This document shows, one piece after another, positions 5,106 to 12,100 of a stretch of 36,474 nt of DNA (position 1 is its first letter; every line of letters begins with the position of its first letter). Position numbers and translations under genes: made by a program. The stretch is from an uncultured Lachnospiraceae bacterium (GTDB lineage Bacteria > Bacillota > Clostridia > Lachnospirales > Lachnospiraceae): contig CANQYY010000019.1 of NCBI GenBank assembly GCA_947628225.1, positions 1 through 36,474 on the forward strand. Reading direction: 5' to 3'. The notes beneath the pieces are model-generated. The model did not search any database. It saw only the letters and a program-made list of their open reading frames with translations, and was not told where the DNA came from.

Positions 5106-5891
5106 ATGCCATACATCGAAAAAATCACAAAAGCAGGAAAGGCAGTCTTTGTTGACCGCTGTCAAAGTCCACGCTATCACGCAGAAGGAATCAAGCGCGG
5201 GAAACGCATGGAGGATACCAAACTGGCACAGGAACTGGTAAATGCCAGAAAAACACACCGAAGCATAGCGGTAGCGATGGATGCCTCATTTCATCCGGGA
5301 GACTATCATTTTGTTTTGACCTATGAATATGGACGCCGGCCGGCAACGCCGGAACTTGCGCAGCAGGATCTCAGAAATTGGCTGAAGGAGATAAAGAAGG
5401 AAGCAAAGAAGCACGGTGTAGTAATCAAGTACATAGTAGGTACCGAGATAGGAAGCCGGGGCGGACTCCATCATCACGTCATCATGAACCGTATTTCCCG
5501 TGACTGGATATGTGACTTGTGGGAATATGGACAAGTAAAGTTCGGGAAAAATCTGGATCAGACAGGGGAGTGGTCAAAGCTGGCTTCCTATATCGTCAAA
5601 TGCAAAACCCAGTGGAAAAAAAATAAATGCAAGGGCCGGGGCTGGAGCTCATCCCGTAATTTAAACCGACCGGAACCGGAAGTAAGAATCATATCAAACC
5701 GGCAGCAGTACCAAGAGAACCCAAGACCGTGGAAAGGATACTACATCGATAAAGAAAAAACGAGAAAGGGAGTCCAGGAGTTTACCGGATGGCCATATTT
5801 ATCTTATGTCATGGTAGAGTTACCAGAGAGGAGGGTAGAAGAAGATGTTGGTGCAGATATACATAGAAATCGTTACCACAGGAAGATTTGA
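5106..5891 (+). CDS. HUH rolling-circle replication initiator (G2P/ORF2-like Rep)
   Basis: The protein has 261 residues from the ATG at 5106, with AGGAG nine bases upstream. Three HUH-endonuclease motifs appear in order: motif 1 FVLTYEYG (residues 69-76), motif 2 GLHHHVIMN (120-128) with metal-binding H122 and H124, and motif 3 SYIVK (161-165) with candidate nucleophile Y162. This arrangement fits replication-associated proteins of the filamentous-phage G2P/ORF2 group, which nick one strand to start rolling-circle copying. No helicase domain is present, so host helicase would be needed. The gene overlaps the next by 47 bases. Alternative roles as relaxase or transposase are less likely, because no mobilisation genes or target ends are visible. 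Confidence 0.72.
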   Translation: MPYIEKITKAGKAVFVDRCQSPRYHAEGIKRGKRMEDTKLAQELVNARKTHRSIAVAMDASFHPGDYHFVLTYEYGRRPATPELAQQDLRNWLKEIKKEAKKHGVVIKYIVGTEIGSRGGLHHHVIMNRISRDWICDLWEYGQVKFGKNLDQTGEWSKLASYIVKCKTQWKKNKCKGRGWSSSRNLNRPEPEVRIISNRQQYQENPRPWKGYYIDKEKTRKGVQEFTGWPYLSYVMVELPERRVEEDVGADIHRNRYHRKI

Positions 5892-6282
5892 ATGTTGCGA
5901 TGGGAAATACGCCTGTGTGCTGGAGGTGCAAAGAAACGGCCATCCGGTCAGCCGTACACATTATGGAGCATGGACGGACATATCCATACAAAGGCTGCAG
6001 CTGAGGGCGTGCATAACAGCAATGGAACATATCATAAAAGAGAGCGAAGTTGAAATTCATATAAATGCACCGGCACTTGCCGCAGCATTTGAACATAAGA
6101 CATTGCAGAACGAAGGGAAAAATGCAGATCTGTGGAACCGTCTGATGAGCCTGTGCGAACCGTATCTGGTTACTGTCATCCACGAAAAAAGAAATATCTG
6201 TACTCCGGCACTCAGGGAAGAATTAAAAGACCGTCCAATACCATCCAGTCCGGACAAAAATATGAAACAGGAGACGATATAA
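5845..6282 (+). CDS. RNase H-fold protein, possibly inactive
   Basis: The protein has 145 residues. The start is ATG 5845 with GAGGAGG upstream, inside the end of rep. The order of segments (IYIEIVTTGRF; LQLRACITAMEHII; VEIHINAPALAAAFEH; NADLWNRL) resembles the RNase H-like proteins common in early regions of Clostridia prophages. In relatives the strand-4 position usually reads as an aspartate (IYxD) and the helix carries a glutamate. Here these appear as N and T, so catalysis may be lost. Its stop overlaps the next ATG (TAATG). The fold assignment is a judgement from pattern, not a search result. Confidence 0.5.
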   Translation: MLVQIYIEIVTTGRFECCDGKYACVLEVQRNGHPVSRTHYGAWTDISIQRLQLRACITAMEHIIKESEVEIHINAPALAAAFEHKTLQNEGKNADLWNRLMSLCEPYLVTVIHEKRNICTPALREELKDRPIPSSPDKNMKQETI

Positions 6283-6584
6283 TGAAAAGTATCATGCAAA
6301 ACAACTGGAATGAGTGTTACCTGTGCGGGCGAAACCGTACAGCGGATCCATGCGGACTGGAGGAACATCATGTATATGAAGGGAATCCGGGAAGAAAGCT
6401 GTCAGAGAAATATGGGCTGAAAATACACATATGTGGGGAACGCTGCCACCGGAACGGGAAAGAATCCGTACATAAGAATAAACTGGTAAGAAAAACGGTA
6501 CAGGCAGCAGGTCAGAAAGCTTTTGAGCGGGTACATGGTACAAGGGAGGACTTTTACCGCATATTCGGACGGTATTATGATTAG
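6282..6584 (+). CDS. HNH-like zinc-binding phage recombination protein
   Basis: The protein has 100 residues from the ATG at 6282, with AACAGGAG upstream and the stop of the previous gene overlapping it. CYLCG (residues 12-16), LEEHHVYEGNPGRKLSEKYG (26-45) and CGERCHR (51-57) together give a Cys-pair, a His-His motif and a second Cys/His group, as in HNH nucleases and NinG-type recombination proteins. The family is common in early regions of Bacillota phages. It may process recombination or replication intermediates. The substrate is unknown. Confidence 0.62.
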   Translation: MKSIMQNNWNECYLCGRNRTADPCGLEEHHVYEGNPGRKLSEKYGLKIHICGERCHRNGKESVHKNKLVRKTVQAAGQKAFERVHGTREDFYRIFGRYYD

Positions 6585-6623
6585 GCACCAATGGTTTGCA
6601 TCACGGGTAAGCCATTTTCAAAA

Positions 6624-6645
6624 CCTCCCGGTAAAATCCGGGAGG
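6624..6645 (+). terminator. GC-rich hairpin, possible attenuator
   Basis: CCTCCCGG (6624-6631) and CCGGGAGG (6638-6645) form a perfect 8-bp stem with loop TAAAAT. GATAGTTTT follows, a weak T-run. It lies in the 132-base gap after the HNH-like gene and may trim or pause transcription rather than end it fully. Confidence 0.5.
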
Positions 6646-6716
6646 GATAGTTTTGGAAAAACAACGAAAAAACGCCTGTGAACCCACTTTTAAAAAAAGA
6701 AAGGAAAATATGAAAT

Positions 6717-6926
6717 ATGAGTAGACGGACAGAAACCATTAACCTATATCCGGGAAAAGAAATACTGCTGCAAAAGGAAGGAGTTGTCCGAGTGTATACC
6801 GTAGAAAAATTAACGCCGGACTTTGTCGTTTGCAGTGTAGACAATAGATATAATGAAACTTTTCGGTATAGGGACCTTCAGGACATAAAGGAAGGCAGAA
6901 ATAAAGATTATGAATGGATAGCGTGA
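6717..6926 (+). CDS. 69-residue hypothetical protein
   Basis: Its ATG at 6717 follows AAAGGA by 11 bases. A five-codon mini-ORF (ATG at 6710, ending in TAG at 6722-6724) lies between them and overlaps the start. The product (MSRRTETINLYPGKEILLQK...) is beta-rich and charged with no cysteine or membrane segment. Length and composition suggest a small single-domain protein. No family recognised. The next gene starts 13 bases after its stop, so they are co-transcribed. Confidence 0.6.
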   Translation: MSRRTETINLYPGKEILLQKEGVVRVYTVEKLTPDFVVCSVDNRYNETFRYRDLQDIKEGRNKDYEWIA

Positions 6927-6939
6927 AAGGAGGACAAGT

Positions 6940-7272
6940 ATGAGAACAGTAAAAATTACATGTAATCGCTGCGGAAGGGAAATAACCGGGTACCCGGTAA
7001 GCATTGTTCCCATTTATACGGAATTCTGGAGGAAGCTCCGCAGCAGAGAGCGCAGGAAACAAAAGATTATTGTGAAGACTGAAAAAAAACGAGAAAAAAA
7101 GGAAAAGACCAGCAATAAGAAATCCCAACAAAAAAAACTGGACATGGGAAAAATATTTGCCCTAAAAGATGCCGGCTGGACGTATAAGCAGATAGCAGAG
7201 GAGTTTGGAACCACGGAAAATAGTATAGCAGTGTCGATTTACAATTACAAAAAGAAAAATGACAAAGAATGA
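6940..7272 (+). CDS. Zinc-finger plus helix-turn-helix small regulator
   Basis: The protein has 110 residues, with AAAGGAGG upstream of the ATG. The N-terminus has CNRCG (residues 8-12), a lone Cys pair that may bind metal on dimerisation. A long lysine-rich linker (about 35-68) follows. The C-terminal third (MGKIFALKDAGWTYKQIA followed by EEFGTTENSIAVSIYNY) is a clear helix-turn-helix of the type found in phage regulators and small terminase-like proteins. It probably binds DNA. Its 3' end overlaps the next gene by 14 bases. Confidence 0.62.
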   Translation: MRTVKITCNRCGREITGYPVSIVPIYTEFWRKLRSRERRKQKIIVKTEKKREKKEKTSNKKSQQKKLDMGKIFALKDAGWTYKQIAEEFGTTENSIAVSIYNYKKKNDKE

Positions 7273-7441
7273 GTTTTTAAAACGGTACTATGATTCATCG
7301 GATAGTAAAAAGGACATTGAAGGCTTGGTACAAATATATGAAATGTCTGTTGATTGGGGGCTGGATGTAAAAGGATTGTATGAAGAAGATACTGGAAGTA
7401 CAGAGAAAATATTAGAGAAGAAGGAGGCCGAAAGTAACTAA
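7259..7441 (+). CDS. 60-residue acidic hypothetical protein
   Basis: It starts inside the end of the HTH gene and has only a weak purine-rich site (AAAAAGAAAA) upstream, so it relies on translational coupling. The product is acidic and helical (MTKNEFLKRYYDSSDSKKDI...) with no known motif. It ends two bases before the start of the next gene. Overlaps on both sides support a real operon member. Confidence 0.5.
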   Translation: MTKNEFLKRYYDSSDSKKDIEGLVQIYEMSVDWGLDVKGLYEEDTGSTEKILEKKEAESN

Positions 7442-7442
7442 T

Positions 7443-8033
7443 ATGTTTATCAATACACAAATTTTCAAAAAATTAGTAAAAGAAGCATTTAATCAGGGAG
7501 CAATGAACCTTTCACGAGTTGGAAAGGATTATATCATTCATGGGAACTATTGGGCTATCAGTGCAAAAGCGGAACAATTTCCCAATAAAGAGAAGGCAGC
7601 AGTTGTGGAACTGGCAGGAGATATGCCGGCAGAAGGAGAATCGTTTCTGTTAAGCAAGGAAGAAAAACAAATCATAATAGGCCCGGCACCGTGGACGAAA
7701 TATCTAAACGATGAACCGGAAGAATTTTTATATATAACTCAGACTATTGTTCAGGAAAAAAGCAACAGCGGAATAATAAGTCGTATTTTGCAAAATGACA
7801 ATATGCAGATAACGACAGTAAATGAAATGTTCATCAGTATGCTGAACAAGAATAAAAAAGAAAATGAAACACAAATAGAAGGGCCATATGTAGTAAGAGG
7901 GTGTGACTTTGGGGTCTTTTTTCGGACAAACCTTTGTACCCTGATGGCAGCAGTGCGGAATTGGAGCGAAGATGCAAATTTAATGAAAATAAAAAAGATG
8001 TTAGAAATGGTGGAATTGCCGAGGGAATGGTAA
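7443..8033 (+). CDS. 196-residue hypothetical protein of the element
   Basis: It begins one base after the previous stop. AAGGAGG lies about 15 bases upstream, longer than ideal. The sequence (MFINTQIFKKLVKEAFNQGA...) mixes helical and beta segments, with no membrane helix, cysteine cluster or nuclease motif that I recognise. Proteins of this size sit before ParB-like genes in some Clostridia prophages. A role in replication or in modulating DNA-binding partners is possible but not shown. A GGCGG...CCGCC hairpin (about 8062-8081) follows in the gap before parB. Confidence 0.6.
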   Translation: MFINTQIFKKLVKEAFNQGAMNLSRVGKDYIIHGNYWAISAKAEQFPNKEKAAVVELAGDMPAEGESFLLSKEEKQIIIGPAPWTKYLNDEPEEFLYITQTIVQEKSNSGIISRILQNDNMQITTVNEMFISMLNKNKKENETQIEGPYVVRGCDFGVFFRTNLCTLMAAVRNWSEDANLMKIKKMLEMVELPREW

Positions 8034-8103
8034 GAAACAACTTATACAGTAAAACATGGAATCGGCGGTTTTGTGCCGCCGGTAGAAAAGGAGAATAACG
8101 ATT

Positions 8104-9561
8104 ATGAGTAATGAAATTGTAAATATTGAGATAAAGAACATATATCAGCATCCGGATAATCCGAGAAAAAACTTAGGGGATTTATCTGAATTAACAGAAT
8201 CAATTAGGAAGAATGGCGTAATGCAAAATCTGACGGTTATTCCGGGACACCATATTACAGATGAAGAATGGAGTGAAATGGCCGCAAAATATAAAAAAAG
8301 TCCCACAGAAGAATTAAGGGAAAAAATGAATACAATTCATTCCGGCAAATGGCTTGATGAAGGATATACGCTGATTATTGGACACAGGAGATGTGCAGCA
8401 TCAAAGGCAGCAGGGCTTGAAACTGTGCCTTGCATGATTGTTGAGAATATGGAGAAAAAAGCTCAGATTTCTACAATGCTGGAAGAAAATATGCAGCGTA
8501 ACGATCTGACGATATGGGAGCAGGCGAACGGTTTTCAAATGATGCTGGACTTGGGAGAGACAGAGGAAACCATAGCGGAAAAGACTGGCTTTTCCAAAAC
8601 AACTGTAAGGCATCGTCTGAACATTGCGAAACTCAATCAGAAGGTTTTGCAGAAGAAGGAAAAAGACGAAGGTTTCCAGCTTGCACTTAGCGACCTTTAT
8701 GCACTTGAACAGGTTGAGGATATTAAGACTAGGGATAAGATTCTCAGAGAGGCCAGCAATTCAAGGGATTTGGTATGGAAGGCTAGGGGTGCTGCAGAAA
8801 AGGCACGAAGAAACAAGGTTGCAGCAGAAATCATCAAGTTACTGGAGGATGCAGGAATCCAACCAGCACCGGAAATCTATGAAAAACAAATGTACTCTGG
8901 TAAGTGGGAAACAATGGAATCATTCAGTTTGGAAAAAGCGGCGCCAAAGCGCATTATAAAGAAAAAGGTCGAAGGTGGTATGTATTACAAGTATTACCGA
9001 GAGGTCCGAGTTGTCAAGAAGAAAGACAAGCCAAAGGAACCGGAGACTGAATGGCAGAGACAGCAGAAACAGAAAGAAAAGAACGCTAAGACCATCAAAG
9101 CGATTGCAAAAGAGATGGCAGCGCAGAGAGAGGATTTTGTGCGCAGTATCATGTCTGGAAAAATCGAGCCGCTAAAGGAAACAGAAAAGGTTATGTCAGA
9201 TCTGTGGAGAGCAGTAGTGTATGCAAATGGATACTTCGGAAAGAAGACCATGGCGGAGTTTCTGCTTAATACAAAGAAAAGTTGGTATAACACTCCAGAA
9301 GAGGACAGAAAGAAAGCACTAGAAGAGCTAGAAAATGTAAGCACCCTGCATCAGCTGATGATTGCAGCCTGTGTCACTACACAGGATTTAGTCTATATGG
9401 ACTATAATAACCACTATAAATCAGAGACAGGAGAGGCAGTAATGGCGGTAACCAGGGCGCTGAATGAGTACGGATTTTCGTATTCAGACGATGAGCAGAA
9501 TAAAGTTATGGAAGGTTCGCACGAATATTATGTAAAGGAAGTGGAAAATGCAAAAGAGTAA
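8104..9561 (+). CDS. ParB/Spo0J-type partition-like protein
   Basis: The protein has 485 residues, with AAAAGGAG upstream of the ATG. The N-terminal ParB domain shows HPDNPRKNLGDLSELTESI (16-34), the CTP-binding GHRRCAAS (93-100) and ENMQRNDLTIWEQA (128-141). A helix-turn-helix follows at about 150-172 (ETIAEKTGFSKTTVRHRL). About 30 extra residues sit between the first motifs (50-85). The C-terminal half (about 270-485) is long, lysine-rich and not recognised. No ParA ATPase is present. In phages such proteins act as DNA-binding or regulatory factors; here it could help maintain the replicating form. It overlaps the next gene by 14 bases. Confidence 0.8.
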   Translation: MSNEIVNIEIKNIYQHPDNPRKNLGDLSELTESIRKNGVMQNLTVIPGHHITDEEWSEMAAKYKKSPTEELREKMNTIHSGKWLDEGYTLIIGHRRCAASKAAGLETVPCMIVENMEKKAQISTMLEENMQRNDLTIWEQANGFQMMLDLGETEETIAEKTGFSKTTVRHRLNIAKLNQKVLQKKEKDEGFQLALSDLYALEQVEDIKTRDKILREASNSRDLVWKARGAAEKARRNKVAAEIIKLLEDAGIQPAPEIYEKQMYSGKWETMESFSLEKAAPKRIIKKKVEGGMYYKYYREVRVVKKKDKPKEPETEWQRQQKQKEKNAKTIKAIAKEMAAQREDFVRSIMSGKIEPLKETEKVMSDLWRAVVYANGYFGKKTMAEFLLNTKKSWYNTPEEDRKKALEELENVSTLHQLMIAACVTTQDLVYMDYNNHYKSETGEAVMAVTRALNEYGFSYSDDEQNKVMEGSHEYYVKEVENAKE

Positions 9562-10045
9562 CAGGCCTGAGATTACAGCTATATTATCTCTGTCCATTCA
9601 AAGGCACATAGACGAGCGTAATGATCCGAGGATTTATTGGGCCAGAGAAGTCACGTTTGACTATGCCACAGATAAGGCAATCCGGGTAGACTATATGCGG
9701 TTCAAGCCTGTCAATAATACCGTGTCTGGAATAGAGAAGGGTGATTTTTATTGCTATGAAGTGAAGTCCTCAGTAGAGGACTTCCACTCCAAGAACGGAC
9801 ATAACTTTCTGGGGGATTATAACTATTATGTCATGCCGGAGGATGTGTACGAGAAGGTTAAAAACGAGATACCATACGGAGTAGGTGTATATGTTCCAGA
9901 CGGAAAGCATTACCGGGGCGAATGGTATAATCTGAGGTCCGTAAAGAAAGCAGCAAGGAGAGACAGGGCAAGACCTGTATCGGAAATGTTGCTCATGATG
10001 TTTAGATCGGCAGCAAGAGATTGCATAGACAGAAGGAGAAAGTGA
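9548..10045 (+). CDS. MmcB-like DNA repair protein (PD-(D/E)XK fold)
   Basis: The protein has 165 residues and starts inside the end of parB (14-base overlap) after GGAAGTGG. It resembles the MmcB/DUF1016-neighbour family of repair proteins. VDYMRFKP (47-54) supplies the aspartate and CYEVKSSVEDF (69-79) the E-x-K of a PD-(D/E)XK nuclease-like core. HNFLGDYNYYVMP (85-97) is also typical. The pairing parB-mmcB recurs in Clostridia mobile elements. Activity is not proven, and substrates are probably damaged or branched DNA. Its stop overlaps the next start (TGATG). Confidence 0.68.
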   Translation: MQKSNRPEITAILSLSIQRHIDERNDPRIYWAREVTFDYATDKAIRVDYMRFKPVNNTVSGIEKGDFYCYEVKSSVEDFHSKNGHNFLGDYNYYVMPEDVYEKVKNEIPYGVGVYVPDGKHYRGEWYNLRSVKKAARRDRARPVSEMLLMMFRSAARDCIDRRRK

Positions 10046-10143
10046 TGGATAAAGGGTTTATAGTAAAGGAACATTGGGGAACCTCATATTTGGTATCTGA
10101 AGGATGCAATCAGATTTACAGAGCCTATACCATACCAACATAA
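10045..10143 (+). CDS. 32-residue small protein
   Basis: Its ATG overlaps the mmcB stop (TGATG), and AGAAGGAGAAAG gives an excellent binding site. The product begins MDKGFIVKEHWGTSYLVSEG, is beta-rich and ends in IPT. No motif or membrane segment is seen. The strong start and overlap suggest true translation, but without relatives this remains a candidate. Confidence 0.5.
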   Translation: MDKGFIVKEHWGTSYLVSEGCNQIYRAYTIPT

Positions 10144-10217
10144 GAAAGGAGCGGTAATTTTGGTAAACATTAGTTTCTGAAAAGTATGGAAAAGAAGAGA
10201 TGAGGAGGATAGCAAAG

Positions 10218-10478
10218 ATGAGTGAAGAATTTTGCAAGAAAATTAATGCAGATGGTTGGAATTACGATATGGAAAGTTGCCCATTAGACACGAAAGTTAG
10301 ACTGTTATCCACTGATGTTTCCTTATTTCTTCCACAAAGAGAATATGTAGGAACGATTACATTTAATGGAAGATTTAAGACAAGGGGTGAGCTATATGAT
10401 GGTGACCCTGATTATTTTTACCGCTCTGCAATAGTGGCTTGGAAAGAATATAAAGAACGAGCTGTGTACCATAGATAG
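10218..10478 (+). CDS. 86-residue hypothetical protein (DUF551-like pattern)
   Basis: The start at ATG 10218 is chosen because GAGGAGGA lies eight bases upstream; a longer in-frame start at 10200 has no site. Residues 13-75 (WNYDMESCPLDTKVRLLST, then beta strands, FYRSAIVAWKEY) resemble the small DUF551-type domain of phage proteins, where a W...P..VL pattern is followed by a conserved aromatic strand. The resemblance is weak. Function unknown. The gene lies 74 bases downstream of the 32-residue ORF. Confidence 0.52.
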   Translation: MSEEFCKKINADGWNYDMESCPLDTKVRLLSTDVSLFLPQREYVGTITFNGRFKTRGELYDGDPDYFYRSAIVAWKEYKERAVYHR

Positions 10479-10491
10479 AGGCGGTGAATAG

Positions 10492-10578
10492 GTGGCAGCA
10501 GTTGAAGAATTTATCAAAAAGTCAGTGAATATAATAAAAACACGAGAGGGGGCTATCATGTGGGAAAAGCAGGATTAA
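10492..10578 (+). CDS. 28-residue candidate leader ORF before xis
   Basis: A GTG at 10492 preceded by AGAGGCGGTGAATAG opens a 28-codon frame (MAAVEEFIKKSVNII...) that overlaps the xis start by 19 bases. It could couple translation to xis. The upstream binding site is imperfect and nothing is recognised, so it may be spurious. Confidence 0.28.
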   Translation: MAAVEEFIKKSVNIIKTREGAIMWEKQD

Positions 10579-10766
10579 ACGTGCCGATATGGGAAAAAAT
10601 AACCCTAACGATAGACGAGGCAGCAGCCTACAGTAACATAGGCGAAAATAAACTAAGGGAACTTGCCAGTGATGCAAGATGCACATTTGCACTCCATTTA
10701 GGGAAAAAAACACTGATAAAAAGGAAAGAGTTTGAAAAGTATATTGGGCGAACGTTAGAAATATAA
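10560..10766 (+). CDS. xis: Excisionase, Tn916 Xis-like
   Basis: The protein has 68 residues. The start is GTG at 10560 with GAGGGGG seven bases upstream. VPIWEKITLTIDEAAAYSNI (residues 8-27) followed by GENKLREL and IKRKEFEKYI matches the small excisionase of Tn916-type elements. These are winged-helix proteins that bind and bend DNA at the element ends to favour excision by the tyrosine integrase. It sits directly before the integrase gene, the usual order in this group, separated by a large hairpin. Confidence 0.82.
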   Translation: MGKAGLNVPIWEKITLTIDEAAAYSNIGENKLRELASDARCTFALHLGKKTLIKRKEFEKYIGRTLEI

Positions 10767-10772
10767 ACATAT

Positions 10773-10830
10773 TTTACAAAAAGGCCTATGATATGGTAAT
10801 ATGGTACTGTATCAAGGCTCTTTTTGTAAA
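10773..10830 (+). terminator. Large hairpin between xis and int
   Basis: TTTACAAAAAG (10773-10783) pairs with CTTTTTGTAAA (10820-10830), and inner segments GCCTATGATA and TATCAAGGC extend the stem past two bulges. The inner hairpin followed by CTTTTT (10820-10825) can act as an intrinsic terminator, while the outer pairs would bury the T-run. It may limit integrase transcription. Confidence 0.55.
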
Positions 10831-10844
10831 GAAAGGGGCTTAAC

Positions 10845-11978
10845 ATGGGTAAAAATTTAAGAGGCAAAGAATTAGGAACTGGTTTAAGCCAGAGAAAGGA
10901 TGGTAAATACTCAGCCAGATACATGAGCAAAAGCGGAAAAAGAATTGAAAAATACTTTCCTAAATTGCAGGATGCACGGCAATGGCTGTCAGAAGCAAAA
11001 TACCATGAAAAGCATGGAAATATTGGAATGGCGGCCAATATGACAGTAGATGCCTGGTTTCAATACTGGTTATATAACATAAAGAAAAATACAGTACGCA
11101 TGTCTACCTTTGAAAATTACAGAGGACGGTACGAATGCGATATAAAAGGTATAATCGGCGATATGATAATCAGTGATGTAAAGCCGTTTCATTGTCAGAA
11201 TATTCTGAATGAGATGTATGAAAATGGTTATGCAAAAGGAACCATAGGGCAAACAAAAATAACTCTACATGCTGCCTTTTCGAGTGCTGTAGCCAATGAG
11301 ATTGTATTGAAGAATCCAATCAGCAGAGAGATAAAATGTCCCGGAGAGCAGAAAACCGAACGGCGAGTGCTTACCGTGGATGAGCAAAAAGAATTTATAG
11401 AAGCCTGTAAGGATTCTCCGTACAAAGAGGAATATTGTATCATATTGCAGACAGGACTTCGTATTGGTGAATTGTTGGCTCTGACGTGGACAGATGTTGA
11501 TTTCCGGAAAAATGTAATAAAAATAAACAAATCACTGCGTTATCAAGGAAAGAAAGAGCGACAATTTGTCTTATCGGAAACAAAGACAAAAAAGGGAATG
11601 CGGGAAATACCGCTTACAGCTGGGGCAGCAGAGATTTTAATGGAAAGAAAGAAACGCCGGCGGAAAAGGAAAGTAACCTCAATGGAATATGCCGATAATA
11701 TTTTTCTGAATAATAAAGGACGTCCTACGTATCCATCCTATTATAACAAGGAGATAAAGAAGATAGCTTCTGAAATAGATATGGAGGAGTTTTCACTACA
11801 TACATTGCGGCATACTTTTGCAACTCGGTGTATCGAGGCGGGAATGAGGCCAAAAACCTTGCAGGAAATACTTGGTCATTCCAATATTTCAATAACAATG
11901 GATTTATATGTACATGTAACGGATGATGAGAGAGCTGCTGAGATGAAAAAACTGGAGGATATGTACAGAATGGCGTAG
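10845..11978 (+). CDS. int: Tyrosine integrase, Tn916/phage type
   Basis: The protein has 377 residues, with GAAAGGGG upstream of the ATG. An N-terminal arm-binding region (1-60) is followed by a SAM-like core-binding domain (about 66-160) and the catalytic domain. All key residues are visible: R206 in TGLRIGE, a lysine near 248, H319-x-x-R322 in HTLRH, H345 in LGHSN and nucleophile Y355 in TMDLYVH. It should insert and, with Xis, excise the element. Two copies of ATGGCGTA overlap and follow its stop codon. The neighbouring chromosomal gene is dpaB, not a tRNA, so the attachment site is unusual or lies in the dpa region. Confidence 0.92.
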   Translation: MGKNLRGKELGTGLSQRKDGKYSARYMSKSGKRIEKYFPKLQDARQWLSEAKYHEKHGNIGMAANMTVDAWFQYWLYNIKKNTVRMSTFENYRGRYECDIKGIIGDMIISDVKPFHCQNILNEMYENGYAKGTIGQTKITLHAAFSSAVANEIVLKNPISREIKCPGEQKTERRVLTVDEQKEFIEACKDSPYKEEYCIILQTGLRIGELLALTWTDVDFRKNVIKINKSLRYQGKKERQFVLSETKTKKGMREIPLTAGAAEILMERKKRRRKRKVTSMEYADNIFLNNKGRPTYPSYYNKEIKKIASEIDMEEFSLHTLRHTFATRCIEAGMRPKTLQEILGHSNISITMDLYVHVTDDERAAEMKKLEDMYRMA

Positions 11979-11988
11979 ATATGGCGTA
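11970..11988. repeat. Direct repeat at the integrase stop, possible attachment region
   Basis: ATGGCGTA occurs at 11970-11977 and 11981-11988, spanning the integrase stop codon. The longer word TGGCGTAAA (11982-11990) recurs at 464-472. A 14-bp palindrome GGTTTATATAAACC lies at 12043-12056. The right end of the element is probably in this 120-base gap, but the exact core cannot be fixed from one sequence. Confidence 0.35.
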
Positions 11989-12100
11989 AAAGGAAAAAGG
12001 AAAAAGTGTTGAAAATAGCGAAAAAACGTTGATTCCAGAAAAGGTTTATATAAACCGTCATTAGAAGTAATAGGAAAAACAATTCTGGGAGATTAGCGGA

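Larger units (their letters stand above)
1466..11990. mobile_element. Integrated element with HUH replication protein and Tn916-type Int/Xis
   Basis: The span covers repressor, early promoter, structured RNA, HUH Rep, RNase H-like and HNH-like proteins, ParB, MmcB, Xis and Int. All genes after the repressor run in one direction toward the integrase, in short overlapping operon style. No capsid, terminase, tail, lysis, relaxase, coupling ATPase or type IV secretion gene is visible. It is therefore either a non-packaging integrative replicon, a satellite that borrows a helper, or a decayed prophage. The left limit is uncertain and may reach about 464; the right limit is near 11990-12090. Confidence 0.6.

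Noticed and set aside
7834..8151. Long minus-strand frames across the element (for example over the 196-residue gene and parB)
   Set aside because: All are opposite to well-initiated plus-strand genes, lack binding sites and read as low-complexity S/F/L-rich shadows.
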